Origin: Methanomassiliicoccales archaeon PtaU1.Bin030
GTDB lineage: Archaea; Thermoplasmatota; Thermoplasmata; Methanomassiliicoccales; Methanomassiliicoccaceae
Assembly: GCA_002067635.1 (NCBI GenBank)
Contig: MVRB01000222.1
Span: 1 to 24,177 of the forward strand
Direction: 5' to 3'
Length of the DNA: 24,177 bases
Shown: positions 8,233 through 14,379 of the stretch, piece after piece
Layout of the letters: every line of letters begins with the position of its first letter
Position numbering within the stretch: position 1 is the first letter of the stretch
Translations under genes and position numbers: made by a program
The notes under the pieces: model-generated
What the model was told of the DNA's origin: nothing
The model's input: only the letters and a program-made list of their open reading frames with translations
Database searches by the model: none

Positions 8233-8390
8233 CGAATGAGGGACCTGGCCGAATTCACCCTTGAACTGCTTCGATCTGGATGGTCTCAGGTTGTTCCGCT
8301 TATCCGACCTTCATCGCCTTGTGAGAGCACGATGATCGCAGTGACCGCCCATCGAACCATTGAAGAACCATCGACTGCGTATCGTTCACT

Positions 8391-8897
8391 GTGCCACTGC
8401 AGCATCTGTTCTCGAAGCGGGACGTGAGAACCTATCCGAAGTCACCAGTGGACATGGTATTGACCGGAGTGCGCACGTTCCTCCGTCAGGCCCATTTCCA
8501 GACCTATGATGCTAATCCTCAGCAGGTGCATGGAGAGCAGTACTTCCACAAACTTGGCCTGCGGAGGGCTGTGGACGTTTGGGTCAATCCCAACGGAGAT
8601 GGGTCGATCGTTACCCTGGACATTTCCGCGACCTTGGGCGATCCCGAAACGGCCGTTGGACTTCTAGGGGCCGTCATATACTTGCCCTTAGCAGTGGCCG
8701 TGGGGGCGGTGTCCTACCTAGATTATGAGCGGGACGCTACGTCGCTCCTAACCTCATTATGGAATTACTTGGATAATATGGAGGGGCGGCCGCCCTCTTC
8801 CGGGCTCGAAGCCACCCTCCGTTGCAGCAACTGCGGATTGAGCCAGGATCATGACTCAAGGTACTGTAAGCGGTGCGGAGCGCAGGTCCGTCCGTGA
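8391..8897 (+). CDS. Small protein with hydrophobic segment and C-terminal zinc ribbon
   Basis: 168 residues from GTG 8391; an in-frame ATG at 8454 (MVLTGVRTFL) is an alternative. I do not recognise a named family. Residues about 20-85 look like a small alpha/beta domain (VDMVLTGVRTFLRQAHFQ, then DVWVNPNGDGSIVTLDIS). A Gly/Ala-rich hydrophobic segment (about 92-112) follows. The C-terminus has a zinc ribbon of the CxxC-x(n)-CxxC type: CSNCG near 147 and CKRCGAQ near 161. This layout, a domain plus membrane stretch plus zinc ribbon, is common in small archaeal proteins of unknown role. The next gene starts 68 bases downstream with its own TATA box. No clear promoter at the usual distance from 8391. 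Confidence 0.7.
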   Translation: MPLQHLFSKRDVRTYPKSPVDMVLTGVRTFLRQAHFQTYDANPQQVHGEQYFHKLGLRRAVDVWVNPNGDGSIVTLDISATLGDPETAVGLLGAVIYLPLAVAVGAVSYLDYERDATSLLTSLWNYLDNMEGRPPSSGLEATLRCSNCGLSQDHDSRYCKRCGAQVRP

Positions 8898-8911
8898 CCT
8901 GGCTAAATCAA

Positions 8912-8942
8912 TGTCTGACATTTATCTGACAACTTTTATAAG
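8912..8942 (+). promoter_or_regulatory. TATA box with upstream TCTGACA repeats
   Basis: CTTTTATAAG at 8933-8942 lies about 27 bases before ATG 8966, predicting a leaderless mRNA. Immediately upstream is TGTCTGACA (8912-8920, itself a TGTC/GACA palindrome) and then TATCTGACA (8923-8931), two copies of TCTGACA spaced 11 bases apart, one helical turn. The arrangement suggests a regulator site overlapping the TFB-recognition element. Confidence 0.5.
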
Positions 8943-8965
8943 CAAGGACCAACATTCAATTAACT

Positions 8966-9367
8966 ATGTCTCAGGATGGGAAAACAAGCGTAGGCCTTAG
9001 CGGTCAAACCGTGGGGTTTGTTACCATCGCGGTAGGGTTCGCCATCATAGTTGCCTACTATATGACTGATAGCTTTTTGCTGATAATTCCGGTCACCCTC
9101 ATAGAGGTCGGATTCTACGGTCTGGCAATGGGGGCTTTCGGAGAGCTGCGCGGTTCCCGGTCGAGCGCCGGTGGCATTAAATGGGGGACCGATCCCGCAT
9201 ACACCATGTTCTGGGGTAGTCTGCTAGTGCTTGTAGGCACCCTGTGGCTGGTAAACGTGGCTTGGCCCAACAACCTGCCTGCCCTCGCCGCTGCGTTCCT
9301 GATATGGTTCGGTGTGGCTGTGATGCTGCTCACCAGGAAGGGTGCGTCCAAGGTCCAGGTCTGGTAA
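8966..9367 (+). CDS. Small polytopic membrane protein, function unknown
   Basis: 133 residues with about four hydrophobic helices: 15-35 (GFVTIAVGFAIIVAYYM), 38-58, 81-98 (FWGSLLVLVGTLWLVNVAW) and 102-122. Short soluble tails; positively charged C-terminus (TRKGASKVQVW) suggests a cytoplasmic end. No charged residues inside helices or motif that indicates a transported substrate. Ends with TAA. The gene has a strong TATA box and is followed by a large hairpin, so it is probably monocistronic. Not recognised beyond being an integral membrane protein. Confidence 0.75.
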   Translation: MSQDGKTSVGLSGQTVGFVTIAVGFAIIVAYYMTDSFLLIIPVTLIEVGFYGLAMGAFGELRGSRSSAGGIKWGTDPAYTMFWGSLLVLVGTLWLVNVAWPNNLPALAAAFLIWFGVAVMLLTRKGASKVQVW

Positions 9368-9382
9368 TCCAATACAGGTAAT

Positions 9383-9440
9383 GGTACGGGTGCGCTGGGG
9401 GCCTATGCCCCTGGGACTATCGCATCCCAGCCCCCGTGCC
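9383..9440 (+). terminator. Strong GC-rich hairpin between two + strand genes
   Basis: GGTACGGG (9383-9390) pairs with CCCGTGCC (9433-9440) with one G-U pair, CTGGG (9395-9399) pairs with CCCAG (9426-9430), and an inner GGGGC (9398-9402)/GCCCC (9407-9411) hairpin can form in competition. It is followed by ATAAAATTT. It lies 16 bases after a stop codon and about 110 bases before the next gene. It could act as a 3'-end or RNA-stability structure, or be a structured RNA; a classic rho-independent stop is not the archaeal norm. Confidence 0.45.
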
Positions 9441-9511
9441 ATAAAATTTCCTTGAGCTATCTGGGATGCTTCTTACCTGTCGTGTGTCGTTCTATGCGAA
9501 CGATGAAAAGC

Positions 9512-9519
9512 CTTTTATC
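9512..9519 (+). promoter_or_regulatory. TATA-like box for the CDF transporter
   Basis: CTTTTATC centred about 35 bases before ATG 9550. It places transcription start near 9541, just around the GGAGGTGG ribosome site (9539-9546), and supports ATG 9550 rather than the upstream in-frame ATG at 9466, which would lie before the promoter. Confidence 0.45.
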
Positions 9520-9549
9520 GCTCCCAAATCGTGCGGTGTGGAGGTGGAA

Positions 9550-10974
9550 ATGAACATCAAGGAACGTGTGACATTATTCTCCGTTATCGCTGCAGTGCTC
9601 CTAACGACGACAAAGCTCACGGTGGGGGCCTACACCAACAGCCTCGGTATCATATCCGAGGCCCTCCACTCCGGCATCGATCTCATCGCCGCGGTGATGA
9701 CCTTGTTCGCGGTGAAGGCCGCGGCGCGTCCTCCAGACGAGGACTACATGTACGGCCACGAGAAGGTGGAGTCCCTATCCAGCTTGGGAGAGGTCGTCCT
9801 TCTGTTCATCACCGCGGCCTGGATAGTCTACGAGGCCGTCAACCGGCTGGCGTTCGGTGCTCCCCATCTGAACCTGGGGTGGTCGGCCCTGGCGGTCATG
9901 CTTCTGTCGGTGATCGTGGACTTCACGCGGTCCCGGGCTCTCCTGAGCACGGCGAAGAAGTACAAGAGCCAGGCCCTGGAAGCGGACGGTATCCACTTCT
10001 CCACCGACCTGATCTCCTCGGTGGTCGTCATCATCGGCATCCTGCTGACCATGGGCGGTATGAACGACTTCGACTCCTACGCGGCTCTGGGAGTGGCCGC
10101 GGTGACGGTCTTCATCGGTTACCGCTTGTTCAAAAAGTCCGTACGCACCCTGTTGGACGGGGCGCCTACGGGCATATCGGTAAAGGTAACTGAGGAGATC
10201 TTGGCCGTCCCTGGTATACACCGAGTGGATCGTGTCCGGGTGAGGGAATCGGGACCCCGTACGTTCATCGAGGCCACCGTACGCATCGACCAGTTCATCA
10301 CCCTGGAGCAGGGCCATCGCCTCACTGATATCGCAGAGGACCGGATCAAGGCCGCGATTCCGTCATCGGATGTCATCCTTCATGCCGAGCCTATCTGCCT
10401 GGAGGATGCCACCTTGGAGGACCGCATCCGTGCAGAGGCCTCCACCATGGCCGAGATAAAGAGCGTGCACAACATAGCCTTCACCGAAGGTCACTCGGGG
10501 CGCGTGGTGGAGCTGCATATCGAACTCGACGGAGACCTTACGGTGAGGGCGGCGGATGAGCTTGCTAGGAAGCTGGAGGACAAGATAAAGGCCCTGGATC
10601 CATGCATCCACCTCGTCGCCTCTCACATCGAGCCAGTGGGATGCCCCGCCTGCCAGGGAGAGGCCTCGGAGATAAAGCAGGAGATCGTGGAGAAGACCCT
10701 GAGCAAGCTCGCCTCCCAGTTCCCGGAGGTGTTGGCATGCCGGGACCTGCATGTGCATGATACCAAGAACGGGCTGCGGGTTTTCCTTTGCTGCCAGTTC
10801 GACCCCCAGATGAGCGTGGCCAGGGCCCACGAGCTGGTCCATATCCTCGAAGGCCATATCCGGTCCCAGCATGAGGAGATAGAGAACGTGAACATACGCC
10901 TGGAACCTTGCTGCCCCTTCGGCCCAAAGGGCGAACAGGGGCCCAGCGGGGATTATAAGGGAACGTTGTCGTGA
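9550..10974 (+). CDS. Cation diffusion facilitator with three tandem cytoplasmic domains
   Basis: Membrane metal/proton antiporter of the CDF family, probably exporting Zn2+ or a similar divalent ion. 474 residues from ATG 9550, chosen for its GGAGGTGG site and TATA position. The six-helix domain spans about 10-195. Metal-site residues are H40 and D44 in helix 2 (EALHSGID) and H149 and D153 in helix 5 (ADGIHFSTD); an HxxxD in both helices is typical of zinc-type CDFs. The usual ferredoxin-like ZT-dimer domain (about 206-282) is followed by two more domains of the same outline (about 285-362 and 373-453), so the protein is far longer than the usual 300. Cysteines cluster in the added part: CPAC at 365-368, CC at 414-415 and CC at 454-455. 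Its 3' end overlaps the convergent gene by 22 bases. Confidence 0.9.
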   Translation: MNIKERVTLFSVIAAVLLTTTKLTVGAYTNSLGIISEALHSGIDLIAAVMTLFAVKAAARPPDEDYMYGHEKVESLSSLGEVVLLFITAAWIVYEAVNRLAFGAPHLNLGWSALAVMLLSVIVDFTRSRALLSTAKKYKSQALEADGIHFSTDLISSVVVIIGILLTMGGMNDFDSYAALGVAAVTVFIGYRLFKKSVRTLLDGAPTGISVKVTEEILAVPGIHRVDRVRVRESGPRTFIEATVRIDQFITLEQGHRLTDIAEDRIKAAIPSSDVILHAEPICLEDATLEDRIRAEASTMAEIKSVHNIAFTEGHSGRVVELHIELDGDLTVRAADELARKLEDKIKALDPCIHLVASHIEPVGCPACQGEASEIKQEIVEKTLSKLASQFPEVLACRDLHVHDTKNGLRVFLCCQFDPQMSVARAHELVHILEGHIRSQHEEIENVNIRLEPCCPFGPKGEQGPSGDYKGTLS

Positions 10975-12050
10975 AGGCGCCGGGACATTTCCGCGGCCAC
11001 CTCCCCTATGCTGCTGCCTTCCTTCACCCTACGGTCCATGAGCTCCGCCACGCTCCCCTCCTCTATCCGCCTCCTGATGAGAGGCAGGTAGTTCAGCTCC
11101 TCGGCGGTGGCGGATGCCTCGGCCTTAGCTAGAAGGCGTCGAAGATCCGCCCTGCAAGATTCTGTACCACGACGGATGGCCTCTTCGGTCATCTCATACA
11201 GTGAGCCTTGGTCCTCCTCCAGGTGCAGGTCAGCGCGCAGAAGGGCAAGGACCAGGGCGGTGATCGCCATGTCCGAGCGAAGGCATTCCTGCTCGTCCAC
11301 CGCCTTCAGCTCCAGGCACTCCCTGTGGGGCCGAACGATGACACCCCGGGAATCGACCCACTCATGACATAGATCGTCTCCGCCCACCGCCCGCAGGTCC
11401 ATGTAGACGGACTCGAGGATGTCCTCATGGTCCTTCCAGCGGTCCAAGCGCTCCGGGATCAGTCCGTTGCAGATCTTCGGCACGCGGGATTGGTTCCTCT
11501 TGTAGTATAGCAGGCGGTTGTCCATGATGCCGGTGCGCCGACCTTCCACGAACGGGGATGAGGCGGTGATCGCCACCATGAATGGTATGAGAGAGCGGAG
11601 GCGGTCGAACATGCGGACCATCCTATCCTCGCTACCGTAGTGAACGTTGACCTGCAAGGCCTGGATGTTCAACCAGCCGTGCTGCCGCAGGCCGAAGACG
11701 CGTTCATAGGCATCGTATATCTCTTTGTCCTCATGGTCCCACACCTCAGTCTGGTCCAGGGTCAACAGGGGATGCATGCCCAGACCCAGAAGGCTGTAGC
11801 GATGCCCTGTGGCATCATGAAAGCGCATCATGCCATCATAAATCGCTTTCTCCATCGCAGAGATGCTGGTATGAGGGGCAGAGGGCACGAATTCGACAAC
11901 ATGCTTCTGGAGCTCCTTGCTTACGTTGATGGGCCCGAGGTTGAACTCGTTGACGATCTTGCCATGAATCCCTTCTATGATCGTGTCAACGATGGGGAGA
12001 GGGCGAAGATCAGCGTTGTTCACCGAGTATTCGTGCTCAGTTCCGACGGT
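10953..12050 (-). CDS. Glutamate-cysteine ligase-like (GCS2 family) enzyme
   Basis: Cytoplasmic carboxylate-amine ligase of the GCS2/YbdK type, which joins glutamate (or a similar acid) to an amine using ATP. The conserved N-terminal GTEHEYSVN appears right at the start of the homologous region, followed by NEFNLGPINVS, KHVVEFVPSAP, HGWLNIQALQVNVHYG and TASSPFVEGRRTGIMDNR, the order expected for this fold. About 365 residues from 12050. The frame has no ATG, GTG or TTG just before GTEHEYS. In-frame candidates further up (12197, 12308) would require translating the upstream gene's DNA in another frame, and GTG 12023 would delete GTEHEYS. The boundary I give marks where homology begins, not a proven start. 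It overlaps the end of the YkgJ-like gene by about 14 bases and that of the convergent CDF gene by 22. Substrate unknown. Confidence 0.8.
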   Translation of the reverse strand, partial: TVGTEHEYSVNNADLRPLPIVDTIIEGIHGKIVNEFNLGPINVSKELQKHVVEFVPSAPHTSISAMEKAIYDGMMRFHDATGHRYSLLGLGMHPLLTLDQTEVWDHEDKEIYDAYERVFGLRQHGWLNIQALQVNVHYGSEDRMVRMFDRLRSLIPFMVAITASSPFVEGRRTGIMDNRLLYYKRNQSRVPKICNGLIPERLDRWKDHEDILESVYMDLRAVGGDDLCHEWVDSRGVIVRPHRECLELKAVDEQECLRSDMAITALVLALLRADLHLEEDQGSLYEMTEEAIRRGTESCRADLRRLLAKAEASATAEELNYLPLIRRRIEEGSVAELMDRRVKEGSSIGEVAAEMSRRLHDNVPL

Positions 12051-12546
12051 CGTCGTTGAACACCTCGCTAAGAGGGTACTCAGCGACCTTGACGGTGTCC
12101 GGTTCCTCCACCCTGCATACGCTCTGCAGCTCTTCTGGGGGAAGGGCCCTGACCAGATGCCGTATGTTCTGAACGGCCAGCTCGAACTGCTCTTCATAGG
12201 CCGCACGGTCGCTCTTGAGGAACGCAACCAGGTCGCAGATACGTTCCTTCTTGAGGTGGATCTCCAGCTTTCCATCGCAGATGTCAAATGTGAACGGTCC
12301 GGCCACACATGTCTCCGGTTTTACCTGCTGGATGCGACAGCGCCCGTCCTTGTAGCCAACGCAGAAGCCCGTTGACTTGCAGTCCAGCATACGATGTTCT
12401 CGGAAAATGATCTCATCGAACGTCACGCCGTTCTCGATAAGGATGGATATGCGCTCCTCGGTCAAGGGTGGCCTTGCATAATAGCAGCATCTTCCACCGC
12501 ACTTGTCGCATATCTTCGTGAGCAGGTCCATGGTCATCTGGTTCAT
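12037..12546 (-). CDS. YkgJ-like Cys-cluster (zinc/iron chelating) protein
   Basis: 169 residues with the Cys pattern of the YkgJ/CxxCxxCC family: C13, C16, C20 and C21 (CDKCGGRCC), then FCVGYKDGRCRIQQVKPETC, where the conserved P-x-x-C closes the metal site. Members bind zinc or an Fe-S cluster; the biochemical role is unknown. The C-terminal third (about 105-169) is helical without cysteines. Starts at ATG 12546, with in-frame ATGs at 12537 and 12531 as alternatives; a TATA-like box at 12572-12580 fits a leaderless start at 12546. Its last bases overlap the GCS2-like gene, so the two form a unit and may act together, possibly in thiol or metal handling. Ends with TGA. Confidence 0.85.
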   Translation of the reverse strand: MNQMTMDLLTKICDKCGGRCCYYARPPLTEERISILIENGVTFDEIIFREHRMLDCKSTGFCVGYKDGRCRIQQVKPETCVAGPFTFDICDGKLEIHLKKERICDLVAFLKSDRAAYEEQFELAVQNIRHLVRALPPEELQSVCRVEEPDTVKVAEYPLSEVFNDDRRN

Positions 12547-12571
12547 GTCAGAGCACCTTCAATGGAGGCCC

Positions 12572-12580
12572 CTTTAGAAA
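12572..12580 (-). promoter_or_regulatory. TATA-like box for the YkgJ-like gene
   Basis: Minus strand TTTCTAAAG, centred about 30 bases before ATG 12546. A weak match to the archaeal consensus but at leaderless spacing. The rest of the 12547-12748 gap shows nothing else I can support. Confidence 0.3.
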
Positions 12581-12748
12581 TCGTGGGACCCTAGCTGCGA
12601 ACGGATAATGATGATGGTCGGACATGTGCATCGGGGGTGATCGGCCGCTAATCCTAAAGATGGTATTTAGACGTTTGGAGGCCGACCTCGACCAGGGATA
12701 AGAAGCGGGTCCGAACACGCTGCTGGAAGATCAGGCTTACATGGTGTC

Positions 12749-13513
12749 CTAGAGCGATCCGCTTGACAAGGCGGTAAGCTCCGTAGGACTCTTCCCTGGC
12801 CCTCCCATGATATCCCTGAGCAGGCCCCGCCAGGCATCTAGCTCCTCATCCATGCGACCGGTGATCTTGATCATCTCGGCCACATAGTCGGTATGGAACC
12901 TTTCCCTGAACTTCTCCACCTCCTCAACCTCTTCCGCTGAAGGGCTCCAGCTCTCGAAGAGCAGTGAGGTCATGGCCACGTCCGCCAGGTAGTCCCCGCG
13001 TACCGCGCCTCCCCACCTGAATATTATAGGGCCGTCGATGGATACCAGTATGTTGTACGGCATGTAAGCCATATGGCAGGTCCAATCGCCTCCTGGCATC
13101 CGGGCCAGTCTTTTCCGCAGGGCTTCCCTCTCGCCCTCGGTCAGGTCCCACCGCTGTGATATATGCTCATTCAGTCTATCTTTCACGGAGGGGAGCTCAG
13201 GGACCTTGTGCAGATAGATCTCGTGCTGAGTGTATGCAAAGAAGAGGGCCAGTCTGTGATACCAGGTGGGATTGTCTATGGTCCACTTGGTGAAAGTGGG
13301 ACCCACAACCGTGTCGAGCACCAGCCCCAGTCTTCCGTCGATCTCCTCGATTTCGTGAACGTAGGGGGTTTCCATCCCATACTGCCGCATCAACAGGGTG
13401 ATATCCCTCTCCTGCTCAACGACCGAACGAGGCGTCCCCGCCGGGAACAGCATGGCCAACCTGTTGCCCCCCACATCCCTCAGCTCATAATCCCTTCCAA
13501 CCAATAACATGCT
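12749..13513 (-). CDS. Aminoglycoside-phosphotransferase-fold protein, catalytically dead (pseudokinase)
   Basis: 254 residues from ATG 13513, preferred because a GAGGGTGTG site lies just before it; the frame is open to GTG 13591. The fold and order match APH-like phosphotransferases of the type that carries CHGDFHPGNIL and VIDWxxAxRGDPLADVA. Here those read CHMAYMPYNIL (145-155) and IIFRWGGAVRGDYLADVA (162-179). The catalytic Asp is A148 and the metal-binding Asp is R165, while N153 and the RGD-LADVA tail are kept. The ATP-binding Lys position near the N-terminus (usually VLKLF) is M20 (RLAMLF). So three key residues are lost while the scaffold is conserved. It probably does not transfer phosphate and may bind a small molecule or partner. 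Single gene; neighbours give no role. Confidence 0.75.
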   Translation of the reverse strand, partial: SMLLVGRDYELRDVGGNRLAMLFPAGTPRSVVEQERDITLLMRQYGMETPYVHEIEEIDGRLGLVLDTVVGPTFTKWTIDNPTWYHRLALFFAYTQHEIYLHKVPELPSVKDRLNEHISQRWDLTEGEREALRKRLARMPGGDWTCHMAYMPYNILVSIDGPIIFRWGGAVRGDYLADVAMTSLLFESWSPSAEEVEEVEKFRERFHTDYVAEMIKITGRMDEELDAWRGLLRDIMGGPGKSPTELTALSSGSL

Positions 13514-13676
13514 CACACCCTCTTGACAGGGCCCGACTAAAGACCCAATCGAAAAGGTATGCGTCTTCGCGACCTTATCATTCCTTCGCACGAAAGTATA
13601 GCAGGTTCATCATTTTCCATACTTTGACGTGACCCTCAAACATCAACACGGGCCATCCATCTTGAACGAGAAGCTT

Positions 13677-13692
13677 CATGGAAAGTTCCATG
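13677..13692. repeat. Perfect inverted repeat CATGGAA-AG-TTCCATG
   Basis: Seven-base arms separated by two bases, in the 229-base gap between the HTH gene's stop and the pseudokinase start. On the minus strand it sits about 50 bases after the HTH gene stop and about 165 before ATG 13513. No T tract follows, so an operator is as likely as a terminator. A TATA-like GCTATACTT lies at 13596-13605 on the minus strand. Confidence 0.4.
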
Positions 13693-13742
13693 GACGAATG
13701 GGGCCGAAAGATAGGTCGGCGGTGGGCAGGATCTCCCCTGGC

Positions 13743-14327
13743 TCAAATCTCCTTATGCTGCTGTACTGCTTTCACCGTAGCCTCATCGTAACCTTCACCT
13801 CCACGCTGGAATGGGAGTCTCCAGACAGAGACCGCACCTCCTACCAGGGCAATCGCCGCTAAGCCCAGAAGGACAATGGCCGCGATGGTGGCCGCATCCA
13901 CTGATGCCGAGGGAAGAGCCCTTGTCCCCTCCCCATCGGAAGTGTCGGAAGTATACTCTTGATCAGCCTCGTTCCATGGGGGCGGAGGACCCGGATGGGC
14001 TGCCAGATATAACACTACGATCATTGCCATCAGGCACACAAAGCTCGAGGATATCAGGATAACTATCTTTGTTCGGTCATTGGGATTGAGTATGTCGCGG
14101 GACTTCCATGTCAGGGCGTAGTACACGAAGCCGTGGTCCTCGGTCCGTGACACTAAACCCCCCTCCTCGAGCTTCTTGAGGTGGCGGTGCACTGCGGCCT
14201 TGTCTATCCCCAGCAGATCGGCCAGTTGGGAAACGGTCCTGCGGTTGGTCTCCAGCGCCTTCAATATCTCCAGCCTGGTATCGGATGCCAGGGCGAACAG
14301 CGAACGCCTGTCGAGCTCCACCTTCAT
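13743..14327 (-). CDS. Membrane-anchored ArsR-type winged-helix regulator
   Basis: 194 residues from ATG 14327 (MKVELDRR). The frame is open further up, but the earlier start at 14405 would run into the end of the propeller gene and adds sequence without family features. Winged helix-turn-helix at about 5-72: LASDTRLEILKAL, then TVSQLADLLGIDKAAVHRHL (recognition helix about 42-53), then the wing GLVSRTEDHGFVYYAL. Two transmembrane helices follow (about 86-109 and 145-168) around a short acidic, proline-rich segment (PGPPPPWNEADQEYTSD), which should lie outside the membrane; the C-terminal tail (about 169-194) is inside with the DNA-binding domain. It resembles a one-component membrane sensor. 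It lies 52 bases after the propeller gene in the same direction, so cotranscription is likely. Confidence 0.85.
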   Translation of the reverse strand: MKVELDRRSLFALASDTRLEILKALETNRRTVSQLADLLGIDKAAVHRHLKKLEEGGLVSRTEDHGFVYYALTWKSRDILNPNDRTKIVILISSSFVCLMAMIVVLYLAAHPGPPPPWNEADQEYTSDTSDGEGTRALPSASVDAATIAAIVLLGLAAIALVGGAVSVWRLPFQRGGEGYDEATVKAVQQHKEI

Positions 14328-14379
14328 CGCATTACCCTGGAGGGAAAGGGCCTTCGGGGCCTTGAATCCTGGTACCTCA

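Noticed and set aside
9466..9549. 28-residue N-terminal extension of the CDF protein
   Set aside because: It precedes the likely promoter, and the first family-like residues follow a good ribosome site at 9539-9546.
12051..12308. In-frame upstream extension of the GCS2-like protein from 12308
   Set aside because: The added 86 residues are Ser/Arg-rich shadow sequence of the YkgJ-like gene and match nothing at the N-terminus of the GCS2 family.
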